Shown here one piece after another: positions 36,244 to 45,187 of a stretch of DNA of 64,000 bases. The notes below the pieces were generated by a model. It saw nothing but the letters and a program-made list of their open reading frames with translations. It had not been told where the DNA came from and ran no database searches. Position 1 is the first letter of the stretch, and each line of letters opens with the position of its first letter. The position numbers were made by a program, and so were the translations under genes. Source of the stretch: Achromobacter seleniivolatilans (lineage in GTDB: Bacteria > Pseudomonadota > Gammaproteobacteria > Burkholderiales > Burkholderiaceae_B); contig NZ_CP132976.1 of the NCBI RefSeq assembly GCF_030864005.1, forward strand, positions 2,790,001 through 2,854,000. Reading direction: 5' to 3'.

Positions 36244-36918
36244 ATGTCTGAACTCGTGCGTCCCAAACTCGACCTGCCCGTTGGCCGCAGCAAGGTGCTG
36301 ATGCACTCCTGCTGCGCGCCCTGTTCCGGTGAAGTCATGGAAGCCATGACGGCCTCCGGTATCGACTACGCGATCTACTTCTACAACCCGAACATCCATC
36401 CGGTCAAAGAATACGAGATCCGCAAGCAGGAGAACATCCGCTTCGCCGAGCAGCACGGCATTGAATTCATCGATGCCGACTACGACATGGACAACTGGTT
36501 CGACCGCGTCAAGGGGCTGGAAGACTCGCCCGAACGCGGCGAACGTTGCACCGCCTGCTTCGACATGCGCTTTGAACGCACCGCGCTCTACGCCCACGAG
36601 CACGGGTTCGATACGATCACCAGCTCGCTGGGGATCTCGCGCTGGAAAGACATGAACCAGATCAACGGTTGCGGCGAACGCGCCGCAGGCCGCTATGACG
36701 ATCTGGTTTACTGGACGTACAACTGGCGCAAGGGCGGCGGCTCCGCCCGCATGATTGAAATCAGCAAGCGCGAGAACTTCTACCAGCAGGAATATTGCGG
36801 CTGCGTCTATTCGTTGCGCGACACGAATCGCCATCGCCGTTCGCAAGGCCGTGAACGCATCCACATCGGCGTCAAGTTCTACGGCAAAGAAGACCTGATC
36901 AACGAAGAACAGCTCTAA
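36244..36918 (+). CDS. queH: Epoxyqueuosine reductase QueH
   Basis: This 224-residue protein belongs to the DUF208/QueH family, which reduces epoxyqueuosine to queuosine in tRNA in place of the cobalamin enzyme QueG. The cysteines needed for the iron-sulfur cluster and metal are present: Cys23, Cys24 and Cys27 in HSCCAPC, Cys102 and Cys105 in ERCTACF, and Cys185 and Cys187 in [25 protein letters not shown] is also typical. It lies 97 bases after glnE. Its stop codon overlaps the stop of the convergent regulator gene. Confidence 0.93.
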   Translation: MSELVRPKLDLPVGRSKVLMHSCCAPCSGEVMEAMTASGIDYAIYFYNPNIHPVKEYEIRKQENIRFAEQHGIEFIDADYDMDNWFDRVKGLEDSPERGERCTACFDMRFERTALYAHEHGFDTITSSLGISRWKDMNQINGCGERAAGRYDDLVYWTYNWRKGGGSARMIEISKRENFYQQEYCGCVYSLRDTNRHRRSQGRERIHIGVKFYGKEDLINEEQL

Positions 36919-37880
36919 GCAAGCGTAGTCCGGCCATGCCGCCGGTATTCAGAGGGTGATGCGCCAAAACGTTTTCGGAACGCATGACTGAAACGGGCAG
37001 CATCTGAAAAACCAAAACGGTATGCGATATCGCCAATCTGCCGGGCAGACTGCGCGGTGTCGCACAGCACGTCCCGGCAGCGTTCCAGCCGGGCGCTGAG
37101 AATAAAGTCGGCGGGTGTGGTGGCAGCTTGCGCAAACAAGTTGTACAGATACCGCCGCGACATCCTGAACGCGGCTGCCGCCGTCGCCGGCGACAACGCC
37201 GGGTCATGCAGGTTTTCAAGAATATGCTGCTGCACGCGGCGCAACTGGGCCTGACGTAACCCGGCCTGATCTTGTTCGGCCAGCCCCCCTGCCCGCTCGC
37301 TGATGTCCAGCCCCATCATCTGCAACACGGCATTGGCCGCATCGCGCGCGGCGCTTTCGGACAGGTGGGCGTGTTCGCCCAGGGCCACGCGCAACAAATC
37401 CATGGCCATGCGGCCGCAACCTTGGCTGCCGCTAAACGTGCGGGCCACGGCGTTTTGCATGAATGGCTGCCAGGCTTCAGTGTGCTTGCCCGGCACCTGC
37501 ATCACCAGAAAATGCGCGCCATCATCGACATCGACTTCGTAGGGCCGGGTGGTGTCGTAGATGCTCCATTCGCCCGGCATCAGCAATGCGCTGCGGCTGG
37601 ACTGACGAATTTCGCTACGGCCCGCCAATTGCAGCGTGACCTTGTACCCGGCTTCTTCCGAGCGGCCCGCCAGCAACTTGCTGCGGCGCACGCGCTGCGC
37701 GCTGCTGCGCAGTTCGCTGACCTGCATCCAGCCCAGCGAACCCACCGCGACGCTGTTGCGAAAGCGCGAGGGAAATACGGCAGACACTTCCAACGGAACG
37801 AAAGTGCTGCTGATGCTTTCCTGCCAACTGGCGCAATCCAGGAATTGCCTGGGCACGCTGTGCAAAACGGATGATGACAT
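36915..37880 (-). CDS. AraC-family regulator, FeaR-like, of the amine dehydrogenase operon
   Basis: This 321-residue protein has an AraC-binding-like N-terminal domain (about 25-190; [24 protein letters not shown] and [22 protein letters not shown]) of the FeaR/OxyR-unrelated amine-regulator type. The C-terminal double helix-turn-helix is at about 220-315 ([32 protein letters not shown] and [36 protein letters not shown]). FeaR activates tyramine and phenethylamine oxidation genes in E. coli. Position downstream of an aromatic amine dehydrogenase operon on the same strand supports the same role here. The family name is inferred. Confidence 0.82.
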   Translation of the reverse strand: MSSSVLHSVPRQFLDCASWQESISSTFVPLEVSAVFPSRFRNSVAVGSLGWMQVSELRSSAQRVRRSKLLAGRSEEAGYKVTLQLAGRSEIRQSSRSALLMPGEWSIYDTTRPYEVDVDDGAHFLVMQVPGKHTEAWQPFMQNAVARTFSGSQGCGRMAMDLLRVALGEHAHLSESAARDAANAVLQMMGLDISERAGGLAEQDQAGLRQAQLRRVQQHILENLHDPALSPATAAAAFRMSRRYLYNLFAQAATTPADFILSARLERCRDVLCDTAQSARQIGDIAYRFGFSDAARFSHAFRKRFGASPSEYRRHGRTTLA

Positions 37881-38028
37881 GGCGACTCCGGCGTCTCGAA
37901 ACGGCGTGCCTTTTATGCCTTGGGCATGGCCCAACGGCACAGCTACAGCGTTGAATGGGGGGGCTGCCTCTTTCTAGCACCGCACGCGTGAGGGGAATAT
38001 CGGTGACAACCCCTAAGTGCGTGCCACA

Positions 38029-38565
38029 TCACGGTTTTCTGTCGCTGCCATACGAATAGTCGGACAAGGAGAAGCCCATTGACGAGAGCGTCCGCGCCAG
38101 ACCGTGGCGCACGGGCACCACATCGTCATAGCGTTGCGGCCGTGCCGCCGCCACTTCTTGTTCGGTATAGGGATGGAAGTCCGGCGGCAACTGCGCCGCG
38201 CTGAACTCGGTGAGTACCCAATTCAGCACCGCTGCAAGCTCTGCATTATTCAATTGAGAATGCGCCGCGCCCGGAACGCGGATCAGATATTCACGCCCGG
38301 CAGGCAGATGCACAAAAGCGCCCACGGATTGCCGAAAGTCTGGAATGCCGTGCCGGCTGCTGCCGCGCCCGTCCACGCGGTGGCACCCTGCGCACTGCAG
38401 CACAAAATCGGCGCGCACTGCCTGCCGCAGTTGATCCGCGCCAGTTGTTGCTACGGGGCCCCCCGCCGTCAATCCACCCGCCATGGCCGGACCAGCGCAA
38501 AGCAGAATGGCGGCGGCCCAACCGCCGCGCCATCCTGTTCGTTTGCGGGGCGAGCCAGGCCTCAT
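38029..38565 (-). CDS. Mono-heme c-type cytochrome of the aromatic amine dehydrogenase operon
   Basis: This 178-residue protein has a signal peptide (AAAILLCAGPAMAGG) and one heme-binding motif, Cys58-Ala-Gly-Cys61-His62. A later methionine (for example in LSSMGFSL) could be an axial ligand. It is likely to be periplasmic and may accept electrons from the amine dehydrogenase or an intermediate copper protein. With a single heme it cannot be the di-heme MauG enzyme. Its start overlaps the aauA stop as ATGA, and a cytochrome c gene occupies the same place in the Alcaligenes faecalis cluster as I recall it. Confidence 0.8.
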   Translation of the reverse strand: MRPGSPRKRTGWRGGWAAAILLCAGPAMAGGLTAGGPVATTGADQLRQAVRADFVLQCAGCHRVDGRGSSRHGIPDFRQSVGAFVHLPAGREYLIRVPGAAHSQLNNAELAAVLNWVLTEFSAAQLPPDFHPYTEQEVAAARPQRYDDVVPVRHGLARTLSSMGFSLSDYSYGSDRKP

Positions 38566-39083
38566 GATGCAGGCTTCGCCTTGGCCAGCCCCACAATCAC
38601 CGAGGTCGTGCAGTGGAAGATCGAAGACTCGTTGGACATGCACCAGTTCACATCGTTGTGCAAAAACATCTGATAACCCGGCCGTTCACGCTCCGCCGCC
38701 GCGCACATACATTTGCCGCACGCGGTCTTGCCGCAGCAATCGTTGTAGCTGATCAGGTAGTCCTTGCCATCTAACGGGTTGTGGCAGGTGCCCACCCACG
38801 AGACGGCCGACGGCGAGGTACCCGGCGGGCACGACGTCATGCTGCCGCCGCAGCAGGAACAAAGAAATCCGTCCACTGCGCAATAGCGCCAGTAGTCGCA
38901 TGCGGTGTCGTCCATCTGCGGCTTCTTGGCGGCTGCCGGGGCCGAACGCGCCACCGGCAGCACCGGCATCAGAAAAGCGGTTCCGACCAGCATCTTGCCA
39001 ATGCGGTTGAGCACGCTGCGGCGCGACGTGGTGTGCGCCACCGATCGCGTAGCGCGCTCAGAGAGTTTATCCAGCCATTGCAT
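38562..39083 (-). CDS. aauA: Aromatic amine dehydrogenase light chain (TTQ subunit)
   Basis: This 173-residue subunit carries the tryptophan tryptophylquinone cofactor. It has a Tat-like twin-arginine signal (SRRSVLNRIGKMLVG) and about a dozen cysteines for the disulfides. The two cofactor tryptophans are Trp96 (SWVGTC) and Trp147 (VNWCMSN), the catalytic base is Asp115 (YNDCCGK), and Thr159 follows in FHCTTSV. The spacing (51, 19 and 12 residues) equals that of the A. faecalis enzyme as I recall it (Trp109, Asp128, Trp160, Thr172). The ATG at 39083 is preferred to an upstream GTG because GGAG lies seven bases before it. It overlaps aauD by 17 bases. Confidence 0.95.
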   Translation of the reverse strand: MQWLDKLSERATRSVAHTTSRRSVLNRIGKMLVGTAFLMPVLPVARSAPAAAKKPQMDDTACDYWRYCAVDGFLCSCCGGSMTSCPPGTSPSAVSWVGTCHNPLDGKDYLISYNDCCGKTACGKCMCAAAERERPGYQMFLHNDVNWCMSNESSIFHCTTSVIVGLAKAKPAS

Positions 39084-39705
39084 TGCCACTCTCCTTGCGG
39101 GAAATGCGGGTCTCTTCCAGGTTGCCTGCGGCCAGGAAGTCTTGAACTGACGCCACGCCCAGTTCCTTGGCCGTGAACAGGCTTTCGAGTTGCTCGCGTG
39201 AATTGATCAGGCCTTTGGCGCGCAAGATGCCCGATTCGTCCATCAGCACCGCATACGGCAGCTTGCTGATCTGAAACTTCATGCCCAGCTCTGCCGACAG
39301 CAGATACGGGAAACGCTCCAGCCCGGCTTGCTTGTAGAACGCCAGATGTTCAGGCATTTCACCATCGCTGGCCAACACAATACGCAGCCAGGCGCTTTCC
39401 GTGCTGGCGACCGATTTCAGAATGGGCAACAGCTTCTTGCACACCGGACAGGTGGGCGACAGGAAGAACAGCAACTGGCTGTGCTGCCCCCGTTCGCCGA
39501 TGGTCACGCGACGTCCAAGCAGATCGGAAAGTTCGAAGCGCGGCGCGGCTTCACCCACGCCGGGACCTTTGTCCATGGTCAGCGCCCCCATCGGCGCCAC
39601 GCGTTCGTACAACACACCGATTTGGCGGGACAAGGCCAGGATGACCAGCACCAGGCATAGCACCACCCCCCACAACAGGAAATTGGAAATGATCAAGGCA
39701 TCCAT
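39067..39705 (-). CDS. aauD: Amine dehydrogenase accessory thiol-disulfide protein MauD/AauD
   Basis: This 212-residue protein has an N-terminal membrane anchor (LLWGVVLCLVLVILALSRQIGVLYERVAPMGA) and a periplasmic thioredoxin-like domain with Cys86-Pro-Val-Cys89 in LSPTCPVCKKLLP. MauD is required to form the many disulfides of the TTQ light chain. It lies between aauE and aauA, the order seen in mau and aau clusters. The start at 39705 gives the family N-terminus; an open frame further upstream is a shadow of aauE. Confidence 0.92.
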   Translation of the reverse strand: MDALIISNFLLWGVVLCLVLVILALSRQIGVLYERVAPMGALTMDKGPGVGEAAPRFELSDLLGRRVTIGERGQHSQLLFFLSPTCPVCKKLLPILKSVASTESAWLRIVLASDGEMPEHLAFYKQAGLERFPYLLSAELGMKFQISKLPYAVLMDESGILRAKGLINSREQLESLFTAKELGVASVQDFLAAGNLEETRISRKESGNAMAG

Positions 39706-39716
39706 ATGACACTCCT

Positions 39717-40268
39717 TCAGAGATTGCGCAGCTTGAGATGCGAGGCCAACAGGTGATTGGCGGTGAAGTACAGGCCAACGGCGGTCATCGCCAGGCCAAA
39801 GACCGAAGCGGCATCCGCCCATTGCAAGTGCCGGCCCTGGCCTGCGGCGGCCACCAGCACCGGCAGGGTCCATAACGCCAGAACGGCATTGCGCAACACC
39901 AGCCACCAGGACAAACCGCCGCCCCGTCCAGCCAGCCCACGCGATGCCGGTCCGCCGCAGCCGCAGTCGATATCGCGGTGCCCGCGCGCCAGGTTCACGA
40001 CAAGACCCAACGTGGCCACCGCCACCACCAGCAACGCCAGGACGGCTCCTGCCGCTTGCCAGGGCGGCGTCAGCAGCAACACGCCAGCCGCCGCCTCAGC
40101 CAGCACAAAACCCCGCGCAAAAGCGCCGCCCCAACCCGTAGGCAAAATGCCGTAGGCGGATACCGCAGCCGAAAATCGAGGCATGTCCTTCAGTTTTTCG
40201 AGCGCCCCCAACAGCAACACGCAGGCCAGCGCGGCGCTGGCGGCGTAGAGCAGCACAGGATCGTTCAT
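39717..40268 (-). CDS. aauE: Amine dehydrogenase accessory membrane protein MauE/AauE
   Basis: This 183-residue integral membrane protein has four hydrophobic segments of the MauE/DoxX kind. It carries the conserved CGCGG motif in DIDCGCGGPASRG, a probable redox pair, after the second or third helix. It is thought to work with MauD in transfer of disulfides to the light chain. Its ATG overlaps the aauB stop as ATGA, and aauD starts 11 bases after it. Confidence 0.9.
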   Translation of the reverse strand: MNDPVLLYAASAALACVLLLGALEKLKDMPRFSAAVSAYGILPTGWGGAFARGFVLAEAAAGVLLLTPPWQAAGAVLALLVVAVATLGLVVNLARGHRDIDCGCGGPASRGLAGRGGGLSWWLVLRNAVLALWTLPVLVAAAGQGRHLQWADAASVFGLAMTAVGLYFTANHLLASHLKLRNL

Positions 40269-41458
40269 CGTGCGCCTCCTGCCGGTTGCGGCTCCACTTG
40301 CAAGGCCGTTTCGCCTGCCGCCTGAATGGTGCCTTTGAACACCGGCGCCGCCGGTTGCGCATCGAAAATATTGACGTTGCCGCCATCGATGGTGAACAGG
40401 CGCGGCTTGTCGTCTTGCGAAACGGACATCGACAACGCGTTCTTGCCCGGCACGCGCGCCAGCCGCTTGTGTGTGACCAGGTCGTAAACCCAGATCTCAG
40501 CGGCCGGCGTCTTGTGCGACCCTTCCACGCCGTTCGGGTGCATGCCCACATACAGGCGTTTCGTGGCTTGATTCACGGCCAGCAGGTTGTAGCCGCCTGG
40601 CCGCCAGCCCCGGTCCTTGCCGGACTTGTCCAACAGCGGCCACGGTGCGCCAAAGCTGACTTCAGGGCCGCTGAAGTCAGCGCTGTACACGTTGCCGTTG
40701 TAGGACACAAAATAAAAGGTGTCGCCCAGATTCTCGGTGTGCGTGAAGATGGGGTCCTTTTCCAGGTCGAACATCGGCTTGCTGCGCTGCTGCGCGGACG
40801 GCTTGCCAGCCGCGTCCAGGTCAATGGTGAGCAACGCGCCGTCGCCGCAAATCGTCGCAAAGCTGCGCGGCCGTGACGGCAGCGGAATGATGCTCCAGCA
40901 GCCGGCGGCGGCAGTGACTTCGTCAGCGAACTGGCGCGACTTCAGATCCACAATGGTGACCGACGTTGCTGGCGTGGCGTTCTGCACGAACAGCAGACTG
41001 CCGTCCGTGCTCTGCCGCAAATAATTGCGGTAGTTCAACGCCTGAGCGCGCTTCTGCGGAATGGGCACCTCGTATTTGGGCGTCAGGGTTTCGGCGTCCC
41101 AGGCTTCGATGACGTCGGTTCGCTTGCCGCGGTTCAAGCGTTCGTAATAGGTCGTCATGACATAGATGTCGCGGCCATCGGCGGACACCGTCATGTGGCC
41201 GTTAAACGAGGTCGGCACAAGCCCCAGAAACTTCAAAGAGTCGCCGTCGTAAATATTGACCCGGCTGTCGACCAGGTGGTTGAAGGCTGCGTCCATGACG
41301 TACAGCCGGTGCGGCGTGGCGGGAGGCAGCCGCGTGCCGCCCTTGAGTTCTTCGATCGGCAGGTCTGCCCAAGTCAGGCCCGAGGCGCCAAGCAAAGCGG
41401 CGCACAACGCCCACCGTCCGGCCCGCGATGCGCGCGATCTGGCACGAAACGCAATCAT
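40265..41458 (-). CDS. aauB: Aromatic amine dehydrogenase heavy chain
   Basis: This 397-residue periplasmic subunit has a signal peptide ending about residue 32 (ASGLTWA) and the seven-bladed propeller of amine dehydrogenase heavy chains. Segments such as RLYVMDAAFNHLVDSRVNIYD, VPTSFNGHMTVS, MTTYYERLNRGKR, DEVTAAAGCWSIIP and PRSFATICGDGALLTI follow the A. faecalis aromatic amine dehydrogenase beta-chain as I remember it, more closely than methylamine dehydrogenase. Two of each chain make the active enzyme, which oxidises tyramine, phenethylamine and similar amines to aldehydes. Confidence 0.93.
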   Translation of the reverse strand: MIAFRARSRASRAGRWALCAALLGASGLTWADLPIEELKGGTRLPPATPHRLYVMDAAFNHLVDSRVNIYDGDSLKFLGLVPTSFNGHMTVSADGRDIYVMTTYYERLNRGKRTDVIEAWDAETLTPKYEVPIPQKRAQALNYRNYLRQSTDGSLLFVQNATPATSVTIVDLKSRQFADEVTAAAGCWSIIPLPSRPRSFATICGDGALLTIDLDAAGKPSAQQRSKPMFDLEKDPIFTHTENLGDTFYFVSYNGNVYSADFSGPEVSFGAPWPLLDKSGKDRGWRPGGYNLLAVNQATKRLYVGMHPNGVEGSHKTPAAEIWVYDLVTHKRLARVPGKNALSMSVSQDDKPRLFTIDGGNVNIFDAQPAAPVFKGTIQAAGETALQVEPQPAGGAR

Positions 41459-41490
41459 CGATATTCTCCTGGTCTCATGATCCGATTCCT

Positions 41491-42372
41491 TTAGAACGCG
41501 TAGACGTAGCGCAATTGCACGCCACGCATCCTGGGTCCGTTCTCGACCTTCAGGTCGTGGATGTACTGCATCTGAATCTGGTTGGCGTCGTTGATCTGAT
41601 GGGTCAATTCGACGGCCAACTGGTGATTGCGGGCGCGGGTAGCAACGGTTTCACCCGAAGACGTTTCGCGGCCGCCTGTCTCATAGCGGTAGCGGATACC
41701 GGTGTAGGTATCGGGCGTCAGATTGGTCGACGCCAAGGCGAAGAATCGGAAGGACGGATCTTTTTTCAGCGTCTGCCCGTACCAGTCCGTATTGCGGCCA
41801 TAGATTTCCACTTCGGCAATGGCTTCAAGAAACGTGGATTCGCCCACCCCTTTCACGAAAGAGAAATCCTGAATCGTGGACCAGCGGTTTTTGCCTGGCG
41901 AAACATCCGGGCGCGAGCGGTCATAACGCCCCACAGGCGCCACCACAAAAGGCTCCCATGCGAACCACGTTTTGGTCTGCTCGTTGTTGTAGAGCCAGAT
42001 CGCCGAGCCCAAGGTCAGGTCGCCTATACCCGTCTGATGATCGCCTGGCGCACCAGGCAAATCCAACGACGTCCGGTACATCGGCACAATGAATTCCAGC
42101 TGTACGGTCTTGCCGTAGAAGTCGCGGTAGTGCATCTGACGATAGACCAGCGCATTGACGTCGACCGACGCGCCCTCTACACGCTTGCCCTCGGAATACA
42201 GCCCTGACGAGCGCAAGCCCGCCAAGTATCCCGCGACGATATTGGTACCAACTGGCGCGGGTATCCAATCGCGCGCGCTGGGGTCTCCCGCCCACGCCGA
42301 TTGCGAAGCACCGGCGCATGCCAGTGCAACTGCTGCGCCCAGCCGGGCGCGGCTACATGACTTGCCTGCCAT
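41491..42372 (-). CDS. Outer-membrane protein of the Phenol_MetA_deg type
   Basis: This 293-residue protein starts MAGKSCSRARLG, with a signal peptide (AAVALACAGASQSAWA). The remainder alternates short amphipathic beta strands and ends with VRLRY-like GVQLRYVYAF, a terminal Phe typical of outer-membrane beta-barrels. DIPAPVGTNIVAGYLAG-like and VAPVGRYD patterns match the family called phenol degradation protein meta, found in many aromatic catabolic clusters. It may let aromatic amines or acids pass the outer membrane. It lies between the aldehyde dehydrogenase and aauB genes, so it belongs to the operon. Confidence 0.78.
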   Translation of the reverse strand: MAGKSCSRARLGAAVALACAGASQSAWAGDPSARDWIPAPVGTNIVAGYLAGLRSSGLYSEGKRVEGASVDVNALVYRQMHYRDFYGKTVQLEFIVPMYRTSLDLPGAPGDHQTGIGDLTLGSAIWLYNNEQTKTWFAWEPFVVAPVGRYDRSRPDVSPGKNRWSTIQDFSFVKGVGESTFLEAIAEVEIYGRNTDWYGQTLKKDPSFRFFALASTNLTPDTYTGIRYRYETGGRETSSGETVATRARNHQLAVELTHQINDANQIQMQYIHDLKVENGPRMRGVQLRYVYAF

Positions 42373-42442
42373 CCCTTTCCCCTTGATGTCGCGAAGGCGC
42401 CGCCGCCGGTATATCCCGGCTTGGACGGCACGATTCGGCGTT

Positions 42443-43951
42443 CTAGTACGCAATGCAGACGGATTTCTTCTCCAGGTACATCTCCAGCACGGCGCGGCCA
42501 TGCTCACGGCCGATGCCAGATTGCTTGAACCCGCCGAACGGCATATTGGGGTCCAACATGTTGTGCGTGTTGACCCACAACGTGCCCGCATCGATGCGCG
42601 GAATCAGGCGCTGCACCCGGGACAAGTCATTGCTCCAGATGCTGGCGCCCAGACCAAATGCGCTGTCATTGGCCAGCCGCACGGCATCATCAAGACTGTC
42701 GAAGGACTGCGCCACGACTACGGGGCCGAAAATTTCTTCCTGGGCGATCCGCGCGTCTTGCCGCACATCGGCAAATACGGTGGGCTGAACGAAGTAGCCG
42801 GCCCCTTCGCCAGCAGCCCCGCCGGTCAGGACCCGCCCGCCTTCCGCTCGGCCGATACCGATGTAGTCCATCACACGTTTCTGATGGCGGGCCGAGATCA
42901 GCGGACCGATCTGCGTGGCAGGGTCAAAGCCGGAGCCCAGCGTCATGCTGGCCGCCACATCGGCCAAGCCCTGCACCACCTTGGCATACAGGCCCTTCTG
43001 CACATACAAGCGGGAACCCGCCGTACACACTTGCCCTTGATTGAAGAAGATTGCGGCGGCGGCTCCCTGCACGGCGCGGTCCACATCGCAATCATCCAGC
43101 ACGATCACGGGAGACTTTCCACCCAGTTCCAGCGACACCCGCTTCATGTCGTCCATTGCGGCCCGCCCGATCAGCTTGCCGACCTCGGTCGAACCCGTAA
43201 ATGCGATCTTGTCGATACCCGGATGCGCCACCAGCGCCGCGCCCGCGGTTTCGCCCCGTCCCGTGATGACATTGACGACGCCCGGCGGGAAACCAGCCTC
43301 AAGCACCAGCTCGGCCAGCCTTATCGCAGTCAGGGGCGTTTCCTCGGCAGGTTTGAGCACCACGGTGCAGCCAGCGGCCAGCGCGGGCGCGATCTTCCAG
43401 ATCGCCATCAGCAAGGGGAAATTCCACGGAATGATCGCGCCGACAACGCCCACGGGTTGCGCCAGCGTGTACGCGCTGTATTGAACGCCCGGTGGGAACG
43501 GGATCGACAGGGATAGCGTGTCGCCCGTGATCTTGGTGGCCCAGCCCGCCATATAGCGCAACCACTGCGCGCCCGCCCCCACTTCCAGCCCCTGCGCCAC
43601 GCCAAGCAGCTTGCCGTTGTTCAGCGTTTCCAGCCGGGCGAGCTCGGTACCATGCGCTTCAAGCACGTCCGCCAGCTTCAGCAACAGACGCTCTCGGCCC
43701 GCTGGCAAGGTGTCATGCCAGGCGCCAGACTCGAACGCCCGGCGCGCCGCCTGCACGGCCAGGTCCACTTGCGCGGGGCCAGCGTTGGGCTGATGCGCAA
43801 TGATCTGACCCGTGGCCGGGTCGTAGACCGGGATCTGGCCGCCCTGTCCTTCGTAAACGGGTTTGCCGTCGATCAGCATGAATTCCCTGATCGCGCCCAG
43901 TTCCGGGCGCTCGGACCCGGCGGAACCCGCCAATACGTTTGCTGAGGACAT
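42443..43951 (-). CDS. NAD-dependent aldehyde dehydrogenase (phenylacetaldehyde dehydrogenase-like)
   Basis: This 502-residue enzyme has the full ALDH signature: Glu275 in LELGGKSP and catalytic Cys309 in FFNQGQVCTAG, with NAD-binding IPWNFPLLMAIWK and FTGSTEVGK. The N-terminal text (FMLIDGKPVYEGQGGQIPVYDPATG) resembles FeaB/PadA-type phenylacetaldehyde dehydrogenases. It would oxidise the aldehydes released by aromatic amine dehydrogenase to arylacetic acids. It is the first gene of the operon, 70 bases before the outer-membrane protein gene. The substrate is inferred from context. Confidence 0.88.
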   Translation of the reverse strand: MSSANVLAGSAGSERPELGAIREFMLIDGKPVYEGQGGQIPVYDPATGQIIAHQPNAGPAQVDLAVQAARRAFESGAWHDTLPAGRERLLLKLADVLEAHGTELARLETLNNGKLLGVAQGLEVGAGAQWLRYMAGWATKITGDTLSLSIPFPPGVQYSAYTLAQPVGVVGAIIPWNFPLLMAIWKIAPALAAGCTVVLKPAEETPLTAIRLAELVLEAGFPPGVVNVITGRGETAGAALVAHPGIDKIAFTGSTEVGKLIGRAAMDDMKRVSLELGGKSPVIVLDDCDVDRAVQGAAAAIFFNQGQVCTAGSRLYVQKGLYAKVVQGLADVAASMTLGSGFDPATQIGPLISARHQKRVMDYIGIGRAEGGRVLTGGAAGEGAGYFVQPTVFADVRQDARIAQEEIFGPVVVAQSFDSLDDAVRLANDSAFGLGASIWSNDLSRVQRLIPRIDAGTLWVNTHNMLDPNMPFGGFKQSGIGREHGRAVLEMYLEKKSVCIAY

Positions 43952-44064
43952 TCAAAGCTCCAACGAAAAGTGTGGAAGCCAGAATAGCAACGGCGTCTGA
44001 GGCTGGCTTGTCGGGCCGTGCATGGCGATTTGTCATTCTGCGCACGGCCGCGCAAAAGCAAAAA

Positions 44065-44099
44065 GCCTGGCAATCCGCGCATCGCGCGTCTTGCCAGGC
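44065..44099 (-). terminator. Intrinsic terminator of the quinone oxidoreductase gene
   Basis: A nine-base-pair stem GCCTGGCAA/TTGCCAGGC encloses an inner CGCGC/GCGCG pairing. On the minus strand it is followed by UUUUUGCUUUU, about 45 bases after the gene. Confidence 0.8.
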
Positions 44100-44145
44100 C
44101 CGTTGCAGCCCCTTGCGGGGGGCTGCCAGATCAATCGCCTTGCAC

Positions 44146-45135
44146 TCAGTCCAGCATCAGCACCGTAGCGCCCGTGGTCTTGCGCGAGGCCAGCGCGGTT
44201 TGCGCTTCGCCTGCCTGTTCCAGGCTGTAGCGCTGGTCGATGCGAACCTTGATCTTCTTCTTCAGGACCAGGTCGAACACTTCTTTCGAGGCGGCTTGCA
44301 GTTTTTCCAGCGTATTGATGTGTACGCCCAGCGACGGGCGCGTAACGTACAGGCTGCCCTTCTGGTTCAGCACGGCCAGGTTGACGCCAGCCACCGGGCC
44401 CGACGCATTGCCAAAGCTGACCATCAGGCCGCGCGGCTCGATGCAGTCCAGCGAGGTTTCCCATGTGTCTTTGCCCACGCCGTCATACACCACGGGCACT
44501 TTCTTGCCGCCGGTCAATTCCAGCACGCGCTCGGCCACGTTTTCACGCGAGTAGTCGATGGTTTCCCAGGCGCCGTTGGCGCGGGCCAGTTCGGCCTTTT
44601 CCGGGCTGGAGACCGTACCGATCAGCTTCACGCCCAAGGCCTTGGCCCATTGGCAAGCAATCAGGCCGACGCCGCCCGCAGCAGCGTGGAACAAAATCGT
44701 TTCGCCGCCTTGCAGACGATAGGTCTGGCGGAACAAATATTGCACCGTCAGGCCCTTGAGCATCAGCGCGGCGGCCTCGTCAAAACCAATGCCGTTGGGC
44801 ACCTTCACAACTTGGGCTGCCGGCACATTGCGCGCTTTGGCATAGGCGCCAATCGGGCTTTGACCATAGGCGACGCGGTCGCCGTTCTTCAGATGCTTGA
44901 CGTCGGCGCCTACGGCCGTCACCACGCCCGCGCCTTCAAAGCCCAGGCCATGCGGCAGCGGATGGGGATACAAACCCGTGCGGAAATAGATATCGATGAA
45001 ATTCAGGCCGGCAGCGTGCTGCTCGATCGTGACTTCATTAGAAGCAGGCGGCGGTACTTCGACCTCGACCAGCTTCAGGACTTCGGGACCACCGTGTTGC
45101 TCGATACGAATTGCCTTGACGAGATTGCTGGCCAT
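44146..45135 (-). CDS. qorA: NADPH:quinone oxidoreductase (QOR, zinc-free MDR family)
   Basis: This 329-residue protein begins VKAIRIEQHGGPEVLKLVEVEVPPP and has the QOR signature GLNFIDIYFRTGLYP, then GFEGAGVVTAVG. A Rossmann segment ILFHAAAGGVGLIACQWAKALGVKLIGTVSS binds NADPH. It lacks the zinc ligands of alcohol dehydrogenases. QOR reduces quinones by one electron or other enone-type substrates. The ATG at 45135 is preceded by AAGGAGG. It lies 52 bases after a DMT permease gene on the same strand and may share its transcript. Confidence 0.92.
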   Translation of the reverse strand: MASNLVKAIRIEQHGGPEVLKLVEVEVPPPASNEVTIEQHAAGLNFIDIYFRTGLYPHPLPHGLGFEGAGVVTAVGADVKHLKNGDRVAYGQSPIGAYAKARNVPAAQVVKVPNGIGFDEAAALMLKGLTVQYLFRQTYRLQGGETILFHAAAGGVGLIACQWAKALGVKLIGTVSSPEKAELARANGAWETIDYSRENVAERVLELTGGKKVPVVYDGVGKDTWETSLDCIEPRGLMVSFGNASGPVAGVNLAVLNQKGSLYVTRPSLGVHINTLEKLQAASKEVFDLVLKKKIKVRIDQRYSLEQAGEAQTALASRKTTGATVLMLD

Positions 45136-45187
45136 GCTGGCCTCCTTTCTATAGGAAATTATGCGAATAAACCGGGAAAACCAGACT

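Noticed and set aside
38029..38565. Cytochrome gene considered as mauG
   Set aside because: Only one CxxCH heme motif and 178 residues are present; MauG is a di-heme enzyme of about twice that size.
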